DNA from: Clostridia bacterium | GTDB lineage: Bacteria; Bacillota; Clostridia; Oscillospirales; Acutalibacteraceae | Assembly (NCBI GenBank): GCA_017516445.1 | Contig: JAFXCZ010000013.1 | Span: 1 to 64,000, forward strand | Length of the DNA stretch: 64,000 nucleotides | Direction of reading: 5' to 3' | Part shown: one piece after another, positions 8,418 to 16,801 of the stretch | Position numbering within the stretch: the first letter of the stretch is position 1 | How the letters are laid out: every line of letters starts with the position of its first letter | Program-made: the position numbers and the translations under genes | Notes under the pieces: generated by a model | The model's database searches: none | What the model saw: the letters and a program-made list of their open reading frames with translations, nothing else | Told to the model about the DNA's origin: nothing

Positions 8418-10580
8418 ATGGATATTTTAAAAAAATTACAGGAAGAATTTAATTTGAAGCCTTTTCAGGTGCAAAACACAGTAGAGCTTATTGATGCGGG
8501 AAACACTATACCCTTTATCGCGCGTTACCGCAAGGAAGCTACCGGCTCGCTTGATGACCAGGTTCTACGTGAGCTTAATGACAGGCTTTCATATCTACGT
8601 AATATGGACGAAACAAGAGAAAAAATCAAGGCTTCTATTGAAGAACAGGGTGCTTTAACAGACGAGCTTATAGAGGCTATTGAAAACGCTGTAACCTTGA
8701 CCGAGCTTGACGATATTTACCGCCCATACAAGAAAAAACGCAAAACCAGAGCCAGTGTTGCTAAAGAAAAAGGCCTTGAGCCTTTGGCAGATATTATCTA
8801 CGAGCAAGCCCCCACTTGCCCTGAGCCTATTGCTTTAGCCGAGGAATATATAAATGCCGAATCAGGTGTAGAAACCGCACAAGATGCTTTACAGGGCGCC
8901 ATGGATATTATAGCTGAAAAAATCTCTGACGATGCGGATATACGTAAGCGTATGCGATTTGTCTGCTCGGCACACGGTGTGCTTACCGTTAAGGGTGCTA
9001 AAGAGGATTTAGACGTTTATGAAATGTACGCCGATTATAAAGAAAGCGTTGCCAAAATCGCAGACCACCGCATTTTAGCCATAAACCGCGGCGAAAAGGA
9101 AGACTTTTTAAAGGTTTCGGTTGACTTCGACAAGGACAAGGCTATGTTTATAATAGCCAAAAACCATATAAAAGAGGGCTCCCCTGCAACCGACACAGTA
9201 AAAGCCGCCGCAGATGACGCTTACTCACGCCTTATATTCCCATCTATTGAGCGCGAAATCCGTGCAGAGCTTACCGACCGCGCAAGCGAATCGGCAATAA
9301 AGGTATTCTCTACCAACCTAAAGCAGCTGCTTATGCAACCGCCCCTTAAGGATAAAATCACCTTGGGGCTAGACCCAGGATACCGAACAGGCTGTAAGGT
9401 GGCCGTGGTTGACGGCACAGGCAAGGTGTTAGATACGGGTGTTATCTACCCTGTTCCACCTAAAAACGATATAGAAAACGCTAAAATTATTATTAAAGCG
9501 CTTGTTAAAAAGCATAATGTTGAAGTGTTTGCTATTGGCAACGGCACCGCAAGCCACGAAACCGAGGTTTTTGCCGCAGACGTTATTAAAGAGCTTGACA
9601 CAGGTGTTTCCTATATGGTAGTAAGCGAAGCGGGTGCTAGTGTTTACTCCGCTTCAAAATTAGCCGCAGAAGAGTTCCCCGATTATGATGTATCTCTTCG
9701 CAGTGCGGTATCAATTGCGAGAAGACTGCAAGACCCATTAGCAGAGCTGGTTAAGATTGAGCCTAAAGCCATTGGTGTAGGTCAGTATCAGCACGATATG
9801 CCGCAAAACCGCTTATCAAGCGCACTTGACGGTGTTGTTGAAAATTGCGTTAACAGTGTAGGTGTAGACCTTAATACCGCCTCTGTTCAGCTTTTATCAC
9901 ACGTTGCAGGCTTAGGCCCAGCAGTTGCCAAAAACGTTGTAAGCTACCGCGAAGAAAACGGACGCTTTGAAAACCGTAAACAATTGTTAAAGGTTGCAAA
10001 ATTAGGTCCTAAAGCCTTTGAGCAGTGCGCAGGCTTCCTACGTATTATAGACGGCAAAAACGCGCTTGATAACACAGGTGTTCACCCCGAAAGCTATGAG
10101 GCTTGCGAAAAGCTTTTAAAGCTTTGTGATTTAACCCAGAAGGACCTCAATACCGAGGCTATGAAAAATATTTCCCAAAAAGCCGAAGAAAAAGGTATAA
10201 ATAATCTCGCTGAAGAATTAGGTGTAGGCGTTCCTACCCTTACTGATATTATAAAAGAGCTTGAGCGCCCCGGCAGAGACCCGCGCGATGAATTACCTGC
10301 CCCCTTACTTCGCAAGGATATTATGTCAATGGAAGACCTTAAAACAGGTATGGAGCTTACAGGTACTGTGCGTAATGTTATTGACTTTGGCGCATTTATA
10401 GATATTGGGGTTCATCAGGATGGACTTGTTCACATTTCCCAAATCACCAACCGCTTTATAAAGCATCCAAGCGAAGTTTTAAAGGTTGGCGATATTGTAA
10501 AGGTTTGGGTTTTAGGCGTTGATTCCGCTAAGAAAAGAATTTCCCTTACCATGCGAAAGGACAAGCTAAATGAGAACTAA
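8418..10580 (+). CDS. tex: Tex family RNA-binding transcription accessory protein
   Basis: Tex is a conserved nucleic-acid-binding protein associated with transcription and RNA metabolism. The 720 residues show the family order: helical N-terminal region (PFIARYRKEATGSLDD), YqgF/RNase H-like core (LGLDPGYRTGCK, with GNGTASHETE), GVGQYQHDM, a helix-hairpin-helix part (VAGLGPAVAKNVVSYR) and a C-terminal S1 domain starting near residue 648 (GTVRNVIDFGAFIDIG). Starts at an ATG behind GAGGTG. The transporter gene downstream overlaps the last 11 nt. Confidence 0.95.
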   Translation: MDILKKLQEEFNLKPFQVQNTVELIDAGNTIPFIARYRKEATGSLDDQVLRELNDRLSYLRNMDETREKIKASIEEQGALTDELIEAIENAVTLTELDDIYRPYKKKRKTRASVAKEKGLEPLADIIYEQAPTCPEPIALAEEYINAESGVETAQDALQGAMDIIAEKISDDADIRKRMRFVCSAHGVLTVKGAKEDLDVYEMYADYKESVAKIADHRILAINRGEKEDFLKVSVDFDKDKAMFIIAKNHIKEGSPATDTVKAAADDAYSRLIFPSIEREIRAELTDRASESAIKVFSTNLKQLLMQPPLKDKITLGLDPGYRTGCKVAVVDGTGKVLDTGVIYPVPPKNDIENAKIIIKALVKKHNVEVFAIGNGTASHETEVFAADVIKELDTGVSYMVVSEAGASVYSASKLAAEEFPDYDVSLRSAVSIARRLQDPLAELVKIEPKAIGVGQYQHDMPQNRLSSALDGVVENCVNSVGVDLNTASVQLLSHVAGLGPAVAKNVVSYREENGRFENRKQLLKVAKLGPKAFEQCAGFLRIIDGKNALDNTGVHPESYEACEKLLKLCDLTQKDLNTEAMKNISQKAEEKGINNLAEELGVGVPTLTDIIKELERPGRDPRDELPAPLLRKDIMSMEDLKTGMELTGTVRNVIDFGAFIDIGVHQDGLVHISQITNRFIKHPSEVLKVGDIVKVWVLGVDSAKKRISLTMRKDKLNEN

Positions 10581-11499
10581 CAACCTAAAGGGTAGTCTTA
10601 TTTTAGGGCTTGCGGCGTTTATTTGGGGTATGGCATTTGTAGCGCAAAATATGCTAAGCGACACCGTGCCAACCTTTACAATAAGCGCTTGCCGCTCATT
10701 TATTGCAGCCGCTTTTCTGCTTATTTTCTGGAGGATAACCACCCACAAGAAAAAAGAAAGCTTTTTCCCAAAAGAAAAAGCTTTAAGAAAAAAATATTAT
10801 TTAAGTGCCATTATTTGCGGCACCTGTCTTGCGGTTGCATCTAATCTTCAGCAATTTGGTATGTCACTCTACCCCAAAAATGCCCCCACCGAAGCCCACG
10901 CAGGCTTTCTCACTGCACTTTACGTTATCTTAGTACCGATTTTCTCGGTATTCTTACGTAAAAAGGTAGGCTTTCTTGTTTGGCTTGGTGGTATACTTGC
11001 CGCTGTCGGCATTTATATGCTCTGCTTTGCAGGGGGTATCGGCGGATTTTACATAGGCGACTTGGTTGTATTTACCTGCTCCATAGCCTTTGCCTTCCAC
11101 ATACTGTCTGTAGACAAATATGTTGGTATTACGGGCGGTGTAAAGCTTTCGATTATGCAATTTTTTGTGGTTGGAATAATATCACTTATCGGCGCAATTA
11201 TATTCGACCTCAAAGCACTTGAATTAACCGCTCTGATAGACGGCATTCTTCCGATTTTATATTTAGGCATAATGTCAAGCGGTGTTGCTTATACATTGCA
11301 AATTGTCGGTCAAAAATATGCCGAACCTGCAGTCGCCTCTATCACAATGAGCTTTGAAAGTGTATTTGCCGTTCTAGGCGGTGTACTTTTCTCCTCGGGC
11401 ACACTAAAAATAAACGAAATATTAGGCTGTGCCATAATGTTTATAGCAATAATCGTAGCACAGATACCTGAGCTACTACAAAAAAAGAACTGTGATTGA
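10570..11499 (+). CDS. DMT-superfamily transporter (EamA)
   Basis: An integral membrane protein of 309 residues with about ten hydrophobic helices and the two repeated EamA units typical of drug/metabolite exporters (first unit starting at GLAAFIWGMAFVAQN, second around GDLVVFTCSIAFAFHI). The substrate cannot be predicted from sequence. Its start overlaps tex by 11 nt, so it is translationally coupled to it. A strong bidirectional terminator follows at 11481-11514. Confidence 0.88.
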   Translation: MRTNNLKGSLILGLAAFIWGMAFVAQNMLSDTVPTFTISACRSFIAAAFLLIFWRITTHKKKESFFPKEKALRKKYYLSAIICGTCLAVASNLQQFGMSLYPKNAPTEAHAGFLTALYVILVPIFSVFLRKKVGFLVWLGGILAAVGIYMLCFAGGIGGFYIGDLVVFTCSIAFAFHILSVDKYVGITGGVKLSIMQFFVVGIISLIGAIIFDLKALELTALIDGILPILYLGIMSSGVAYTLQIVGQKYAEPAVASITMSFESVFAVLGGVLFSSGTLKINEILGCAIMFIAIIVAQIPELLQKKNCD

Positions 11500-11514
11500 A
11501 TCACAGTTCTTTTT
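11481..11514. terminator. Bidirectional terminator between the transporter and galK
   Basis: AGAACTGTGA pairs with TCACAGTTCT around a 5-nt loop, flanked by A- and T-runs; the two flanking genes converge on it. Confidence 0.88.
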
Positions 11515-11518
11515 AATT

Positions 11519-12793
11519 TTATAACTCGATTTCATATCCGCCAACAGGACGAATTGATAAAACACTGCAGCTACCGTCGCCGTAAACCGCCTCAATCATT
11601 TGCTTATATTCATCTAAGCGAGCAGTTGGTATGTAGCACTGTATAGTACCTGCGAAGCCGCCACCGTGAACGCGGCAAGCACCGTCGTCACCTAAGAACT
11701 GCTTAGTAAGAGCAATTGCGAGTGATAAGCCCTGCTCCTTAACAGCGGTAGTTGAGTAAAGGTTTTGTAAATAGTCAAATGATGACTGCCCCGATTCATT
11801 TACAAGCTTTAAGAAAGCCTTAAAATCGCCATTTAAGAGTGCTTCGCGTTGCTTTAAAACACGCTCCTGCTCGTTAAAGAAGTGGAATGCGCGAAGTACG
11901 GCGCGTTCACCGAATTCCTTACGCAAGGAAGCGAGCGTTTTATAAAACTCATCTACATTAGCATCTCTTAAAAACTCAACACCAAGTGCATTGCTTATTT
12001 GCTTACATTCAATTGTAATATCGGCATAATCCTGTGTTAAATTAGCGTGGTTTCCGCCTGTATCAACAACACAAAGGGTATATCCGAAATCTCTTATATC
12101 AAGGTTGATTGTTTCTGTAATCGGCTCAGACGGATTATTAAAATCAGCATAAGTAAAGCCACCTAAGGAAGACGCCATTTGGTCAAGAAGACCGCAAGGC
12201 TTACCAAAATATTCCCTCTCGGCGTATTGACCGATTTTCGCAATTTCAATAGCACTTACTTGTGCTTCTGCGAAAAGACCGTTTACGATATTGCCAAGTA
12301 AAACCTCAAACGCCGCCGAAGACGAAAGACCAGAGCCCTTTAAAACATTAGAGGTTGTATAAGCGTTAAAGCCGCTTATTTTATAACCCAAAGCGTCAAA
12401 ACGGTCACAAACACCGCGTATTAACGAAATTGCTCTGCCTGTTTCCTTTTCCTGTTTTTCAAATTCGCCAACGTTAATAATGTCCATATCATAGCCCTTT
12501 GACTTAACGCGGATAACATTATCAGCATTAGTGCCAACAATGGCAATAACATCCATATCAACGCCGCCGGCAACAACACTTCCGTGTTGGTGGTCGGTCT
12601 GGTTCCCGCCCACCTCGGTTCTGCCGGGGGCTGAGAATATGCGAATATCTTGAGTATTTATATAAAGCTTCTGAAATTCTTCACAAGCCTCTAAATAACG
12701 TGCTCTTGACTTTTCACACTCGCCGTAAAGCATAAGAAAATCTTTATCATACTTACCGCTTTTAATATTCTCTATAACTTGATTCAAAGTCAT
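11519..12793 (-). CDS. galK: Galactokinase-like GHMP sugar kinase
   Basis: A GHMP-family kinase of 424 residues. Motif 1 reads SAPGRTEVGGNQTDHQHG instead of the textbook galactokinase APGRVNLIGEHTDY; the aspartate is kept, but the preceding Gly-Glu-His is Gly-Asn-Gln. The ATP loop GSGLSSSAAFE and the C-terminal HGGGFAGT motif are intact, so catalysis is likely. Galactose-1-phosphate is the default product by family, but another sugar is possible. It lies 12 nt behind ackA in one operon. No Leloir partners (galT, galE) are in this window. Confidence 0.8.
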   Translation of the reverse strand: MTLNQVIENIKSGKYDKDFLMLYGECEKSRARYLEACEEFQKLYINTQDIRIFSAPGRTEVGGNQTDHQHGSVVAGGVDMDVIAIVGTNADNVIRVKSKGYDMDIINVGEFEKQEKETGRAISLIRGVCDRFDALGYKISGFNAYTTSNVLKGSGLSSSAAFEVLLGNIVNGLFAEAQVSAIEIAKIGQYAEREYFGKPCGLLDQMASSLGGFTYADFNNPSEPITETINLDIRDFGYTLCVVDTGGNHANLTQDYADITIECKQISNALGVEFLRDANVDEFYKTLASLRKEFGERAVLRAFHFFNEQERVLKQREALLNGDFKAFLKLVNESGQSSFDYLQNLYSTTAVKEQGLSLAIALTKQFLGDDGACRVHGGGFAGTIQCYIPTARLDEYKQMIEAVYGDGSCSVLSIRPVGGYEIEL

Positions 12794-12805
12794 TTATATC
12801 ACCTG

Positions 12806-14002
12806 TTATTTGGAAATAATTTTTAAAGTATCTCTTGCAATAGCAAGCTCTTCATTAGTAGGAATAATATATACGTCTACCTTACTGTCATCAGTAGAAA
12901 TCTTAACCTCTTGGCCTCTAACGTTGTTCTTTTCCTTATCAAGACTGACACCGATATAACCTAAATTTTCACAAACAAACTCACGAAGGCCGGGGTCATT
13001 TTCACCGATACCGCCAGTAAATGCAATAGCATCAACACCGTTCATAGCGGCAATGTAAGAGCCTACAAACTTAAGAATTTGATAACGCTGCATATCTATA
13101 GAAAGTTGTGCTCTGTGGTTGCCCTCTGCGGCAGCAGCGGCTACATCACGGTTATCGTTAGATACACCCGAAACGCCCAAAACGCCCGATTCCTTATTGC
13201 AGATACGATTAATATCAGCAGGAGTAAGGTTTTCCTTTTCAGCAATAAAGGTTAAAGCAGAGGGGTCTAAAGTACCTGTACGGGTTCCCATCATAAAGCC
13301 GTCAAGCGGAGTAAAGCCCATTGAAGTGTCAAAGCACTTGCCGTCCTTTACAGCGGTAATTGAACAGCCGTTACCCAAGTGGCAGGTGATAATTTTAATA
13401 TCCTTTCTGTCCTTGCCCATAACCTCTGCCAATCTGTTACTTACAAAATCATGGCTTGTACCGTGTGCGCCGTATTTACGTACACCGTACTTTTCATAAT
13501 ATTCATAAGGAAGTGCAAACATATAAACATGCTCAGGCATAGTCTGATGGAATGAAGTATCAAACACTGCAACCTGAGGCTTTTCTTCACCAAAGGTCTT
13601 AATACAAGCCTTGATAGCCAAAACGTGAGCAGGGTTATGTAAAGGAGCTAAAGCGCCTAAATCATCAATATCCTGTAAAGCCTTTGGAGTGATAAGGCAA
13701 GAGCCCTTGAAAATAGCGCCACCCTGTACTATACGGTGACCGATAGCCGAAACCTCATCAAAAGAATCAATAACCTTAGCCTCAGACTTTGTAAGAGCGA
13801 AAACAACTGCTTCAAAAGCTTCGGTATGAGTAGGCATTGCCGTATCAGCCGAATAAACTCTACCGTCAGCCGCCTTATGTGTGATAGCGCCTGTAACACC
13901 GATACGCTCGCAAAGTCCCTTTGCTAAAACCTGTTCGTTTTCCATATCAATAAGCTGATATTTTAAGGATGAACTTCCTGCGTTTACAACAAAAATTTTC
14001 AT
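12806..14002 (-). CDS. ackA: Acetate kinase
   Basis: Converts acetyl phosphate and ADP to acetate and ATP, the last step of substrate-level ATP formation in fermenters. The 398-residue protein has every landmark: NAGSSSLKYQ at residues 6-15, AVFDTSFHQTMP, HLGNGCSI and TRTGTLDPS. SD AGGAGG stands 9 nt before the ATG. It heads the ackA-galK operon, with a promoter at 14064-14092. The usual phosphotransacetylase partner is not adjacent. Confidence 0.96.
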   Translation of the reverse strand: MKIFVVNAGSSSLKYQLIDMENEQVLAKGLCERIGVTGAITHKAADGRVYSADTAMPTHTEAFEAVVFALTKSEAKVIDSFDEVSAIGHRIVQGGAIFKGSCLITPKALQDIDDLGALAPLHNPAHVLAIKACIKTFGEEKPQVAVFDTSFHQTMPEHVYMFALPYEYYEKYGVRKYGAHGTSHDFVSNRLAEVMGKDRKDIKIITCHLGNGCSITAVKDGKCFDTSMGFTPLDGFMMGTRTGTLDPSALTFIAEKENLTPADINRICNKESGVLGVSGVSNDNRDVAAAAAEGNHRAQLSIDMQRYQILKFVGSYIAAMNGVDAIAFTGGIGENDPGLREFVCENLGYIGVSLDKEKNNVRGQEVKISTDDSKVDVYIIPTNEELAIARDTLKIISK

Positions 14003-14025
14003 TTGTTTGTCCTCCTAAAAAAATA

Positions 14026-14092
14026 TTGAAGTGAATACTAAATTATGGTATCATATAAATATAATAATACTATATTCTAATAGCTTTTTCAA
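14026..14092. promoter_or_regulatory. Overlapping divergent promoters, ackA and tmcAL
   Basis: On the minus strand TTGAAA (14092-14087) and TATTAT (14069-14064) with 17-nt spacing face ackA. On the plus strand TTGAAG (14026-14031) and TATCAT (14049-14054), again with 17 nt, face tmcAL. The transcripts would overlap at their starts, so the two promoters probably compete. Confidence 0.6.
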
Positions 14093-14116
14093 GTTTTTTT
14101 GCAAAGAAGTGATATT

Positions 14117-15283
14117 TTGGAAGTTTTAGGCATAATTGCAGAGTTTAATCCCCTGCACAATGGTCATAAATACCTAATAAATGAAGCCAAAAAGCACGGC
14201 ACTGTGGTATGTGTTATGAGCGGTAACTTTGTCCAACGGGGCGATACCGCTTTTTTTGAAAAGCGTCTTCGCACAAAAGCCGCGCTTGAATGCGGGGCAG
14301 ACTTAGTAATTGAGTTGCCTGTTTGCTACTCTATGTCAACTGCACAAAACTTTGCCTTAGGCGGTATTTCACTTCTTGACGCTATTGGCTGTGACACTGT
14401 GATATTTGGCAGTGAGTGCGGCGATATTGATAAGCTTTCAGCCGCATCAAAAATCCTAAGCTCCAACGAATTTTCACAAAAACTGCCCTATTATCTCGAA
14501 AAAGGCATAACCTTTGCCGCCGCCCGTCAAAAAGCGGCTGAGGACTGCGGCTGTGAAAAAGGCATTTTAGAAGGTGCTAACAATAATCTCGGTATTGAAT
14601 ATATCACTGCGGCTAATAATATAAACTCTAATATGAATTTTAAAACCGTACAGCGTCTTGGCGCAATGCACGATAGCAAAGATTTAACAAGCGATTATGT
14701 AAGTGCGTCTGCTTTGCGAGAAAGCATTAAGCAAAACGGCTTTTTAAATTGCGAAAAGCATTTTCCAAATGAAGTAAGAGGTTTATTTAAAAACGCCGAT
14801 TACTCGGATATTTACCGCCTTGAAACCGCTATTTTAGCTACACTTCGCACCAAAGAACCAGACGAATTAAAGCAATTGCCCGATTTGAGCGAGGGTATGG
14901 AAAATAAGCTGTTTTCACAAATTAAAACTGCGGTAAGCCTTGACAGTCTTTATGACGGTATAAAGGTTAAGCGTTATACATTAGCAAGAATCCGCCGCAT
15001 TGTACTGTCAGCCCTTTTGGGCGTTGATAACCGTATGTTTTTAAAAGCACCGCCCTATATGCGTATTTTAGGCTTTAACAAGACCGGTGAAGTGCTTCTA
15101 CGCAATAACAGAGAAAGCTCGCCTATACCCGTAGTAATGCGGGTTAATGAAATTAAAAATTTAAGCGATGAAGCAAAGTATATATTCTCGGTTGAATGCC
15201 GTGCTACAGACTTGTATGCGCTTTCACTTTCAAAGCCTTTGGAATGCGGTCTTGAATACACCGCAGGAATAATAAAGCAATAA
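14117..15283 (+). CDS. tmcAL: tRNA(Met) cytidine acetate ligase TmcAL
   Basis: TmcAL activates acetate with ATP to acetylate C34 of elongator tRNA-Met. The nucleotidyltransferase fold is clear: GIIAEFNPLHNGHKYL at the N terminus (HxGH type), then MSGNFVQRGD, VIELPVCYS and the SDYVSASALRE region. The TTG at 14117 gives the family's usual N terminus (MEVLGIIAEFNP) and sits after AGAAGTGAT; an upstream TTG at 14099 adds six extra residues and is less likely. Length is 388 residues. It uses acetate, the product of the divergently transcribed acetate kinase, which may be coincidence. Confidence 0.92.
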   Translation: MEVLGIIAEFNPLHNGHKYLINEAKKHGTVVCVMSGNFVQRGDTAFFEKRLRTKAALECGADLVIELPVCYSMSTAQNFALGGISLLDAIGCDTVIFGSECGDIDKLSAASKILSSNEFSQKLPYYLEKGITFAAARQKAAEDCGCEKGILEGANNNLGIEYITAANNINSNMNFKTVQRLGAMHDSKDLTSDYVSASALRESIKQNGFLNCEKHFPNEVRGLFKNADYSDIYRLETAILATLRTKEPDELKQLPDLSEGMENKLFSQIKTAVSLDSLYDGIKVKRYTLARIRRIVLSALLGVDNRMFLKAPPYMRILGFNKTGEVLLRNNRESSPIPVVMRVNEIKNLSDEAKYIFSVECRATDLYALSLSKPLECGLEYTAGIIKQ

Positions 15284-15360
15284 TTATTACATTTTTTGTA
15301 AAAAGTTAAACTTTAGTTCATAATTTTATTTTATAATACAGTTTAGAAAGAAGGGGTAAT

Positions 15361-16734
15361 ATGAGTATTAAAACCACAAATAATTCCTTTGACACCCAAA
15401 TCGGCAAATACACACAGCTATGCCTTAACAACTGCAGAATAGACCCTGAGCTTAATATAAAGCATAAGGTTTTCAGAGGACTTCGTGACCTTGAGGGCCG
15501 CGGTGTTTTAACAGGACTTACCGAAATTTCGGATATAATAGCCCGAAAGACAGTAGACGGCAAGGAAATCTATTGCCCCGGTGAGCTTTATTACCGCGGA
15601 TACGATGTTAAGAAAATCGTTGCAGATTTCACCTCTCAAAACCGCTTCGGCTTTGAGGAGATAATCTATTTGCTTCTGTTTGGTGAGCTTCCAACCAAAG
15701 AACAGTTAAACGATTTTAAGGTAGATTTAGGCGCGCTTCGTCCTCTGCCCGACAATTTTGTGCGCGATGTTATTATGAAAGCACCGTCGGCAGATATGAT
15801 GAACTCCTTAGCACGCAGTGTTTTGACCCTTTATTCTTATGACCGTAATGCTGACGATACAAGTATTCCAAATCTTATCCGTCAGTGCTTACAGCTTATA
15901 GCACGTTTCCCCTCTTTAGCGGTTTATGGTTACAATGCATATAACTATCATATGAAGAAAAGCGACAGCTTTTTTATTCACACACCAAAGCCTGAATTAT
16001 CAACTGCGGAAAATATACTTTATATGCTAAGAATTGACGGCAAGTACACCGAGCTTGAGGCTAAGGTGCTTGATATGGCGTTAGTGCTTCATGCAGAGCA
16101 CGGCGGCGGTAATAACTCTACCTTTACCACCCACGTTGTATCCTCTTCAGGTACTGACACCTACTCTGCAATAGCTGCCGCTTTAGGCTCTCTCAAAGGT
16201 CCAAAGCACGGCGGTGCAAACTTAAAGGTTGCCGCAATGTTTGAGGATATTAAGCAAAATATAAACGACTGGTCTGACGAGGACGAGGTTACCGCTTATA
16301 TTGATAAAATTGTAAACAAGCAAGCCTTTGATAAAACGGGACTTGTTTACGGTATAGGCCACGCTATTTATTCCGTTTCAGACCCAAGAGCACAAGTTTT
16401 TAAGGAATATGTTAAAAATCTTTCGGCAGAAAAGGGGCTAACAAACGAATTTGCCCTTTATTCCAAGGTGGAGGAAATTGCACCAAAGCTTATTTCAAAG
16501 CAGCGCAAAATGTATAAGGGCGTTAGCGCTAATGTTGACTTTTACAGCGGCTTTGTTTACGATATGTTAGGGCTTCCGCGCGAACTATTTACACCTATTT
16601 TCGCAATTGCACGTATTGCCGGCTGGTCAGCACACCGTATTGAAGAAATTCTTAACGCGGGTAAAATTATCCGCCCTGCCTATATGGCGGTTGAGCCTCA
16701 TAGAGAATACATCCCTATGGAGAAGCGTAAATAA
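15361..16734 (+). CDS. gltA: Citrate synthase
   Basis: Condenses acetyl-CoA with oxaloacetate to give citrate. The 457-residue protein shows the catalytic histidines in HAEHGGGNNS and GPKHGGAN, then GIGHAIYSVSDPRAQ, and the catalytic aspartate in NVDFYSGFVYD. The longer N-terminal part (RGLRDLEGRGVLTGLT, YRGYDV) is typical of the citrate synthases of anaerobic Clostridia. The ATG follows AAGGGG. A TATAAT at 15332 may be its -10 box, but I see no good -35. No aconitase or isocitrate dehydrogenase lies nearby. Confidence 0.93.
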   Translation: MSIKTTNNSFDTQIGKYTQLCLNNCRIDPELNIKHKVFRGLRDLEGRGVLTGLTEISDIIARKTVDGKEIYCPGELYYRGYDVKKIVADFTSQNRFGFEEIIYLLLFGELPTKEQLNDFKVDLGALRPLPDNFVRDVIMKAPSADMMNSLARSVLTLYSYDRNADDTSIPNLIRQCLQLIARFPSLAVYGYNAYNYHMKKSDSFFIHTPKPELSTAENILYMLRIDGKYTELEAKVLDMALVLHAEHGGGNNSTFTTHVVSSSGTDTYSAIAAALGSLKGPKHGGANLKVAAMFEDIKQNINDWSDEDEVTAYIDKIVNKQAFDKTGLVYGIGHAIYSVSDPRAQVFKEYVKNLSAEKGLTNEFALYSKVEEIAPKLISKQRKMYKGVSANVDFYSGFVYDMLGLPRELFTPIFAIARIAGWSAHRIEEILNAGKIIRPAYMAVEPHREYIPMEKRK

Positions 16735-16754
16735 TAAAAATTCCTATTATAAAT

Positions 16755-16800
16755 GATATGCACCTTAAAAGTGTTTAGCTTTTAAGGTGCATATCTTTTT
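16755..16800. terminator. Bidirectional terminator between citrate synthase and uvrA
   Basis: A perfect 17-bp inverted repeat (GATATGCACCTTAAAAG and its complement) with a 7-nt loop runs into a T-run at 16796; the genes converge here. Confidence 0.9.
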
Positions 16801-16801
16801 G

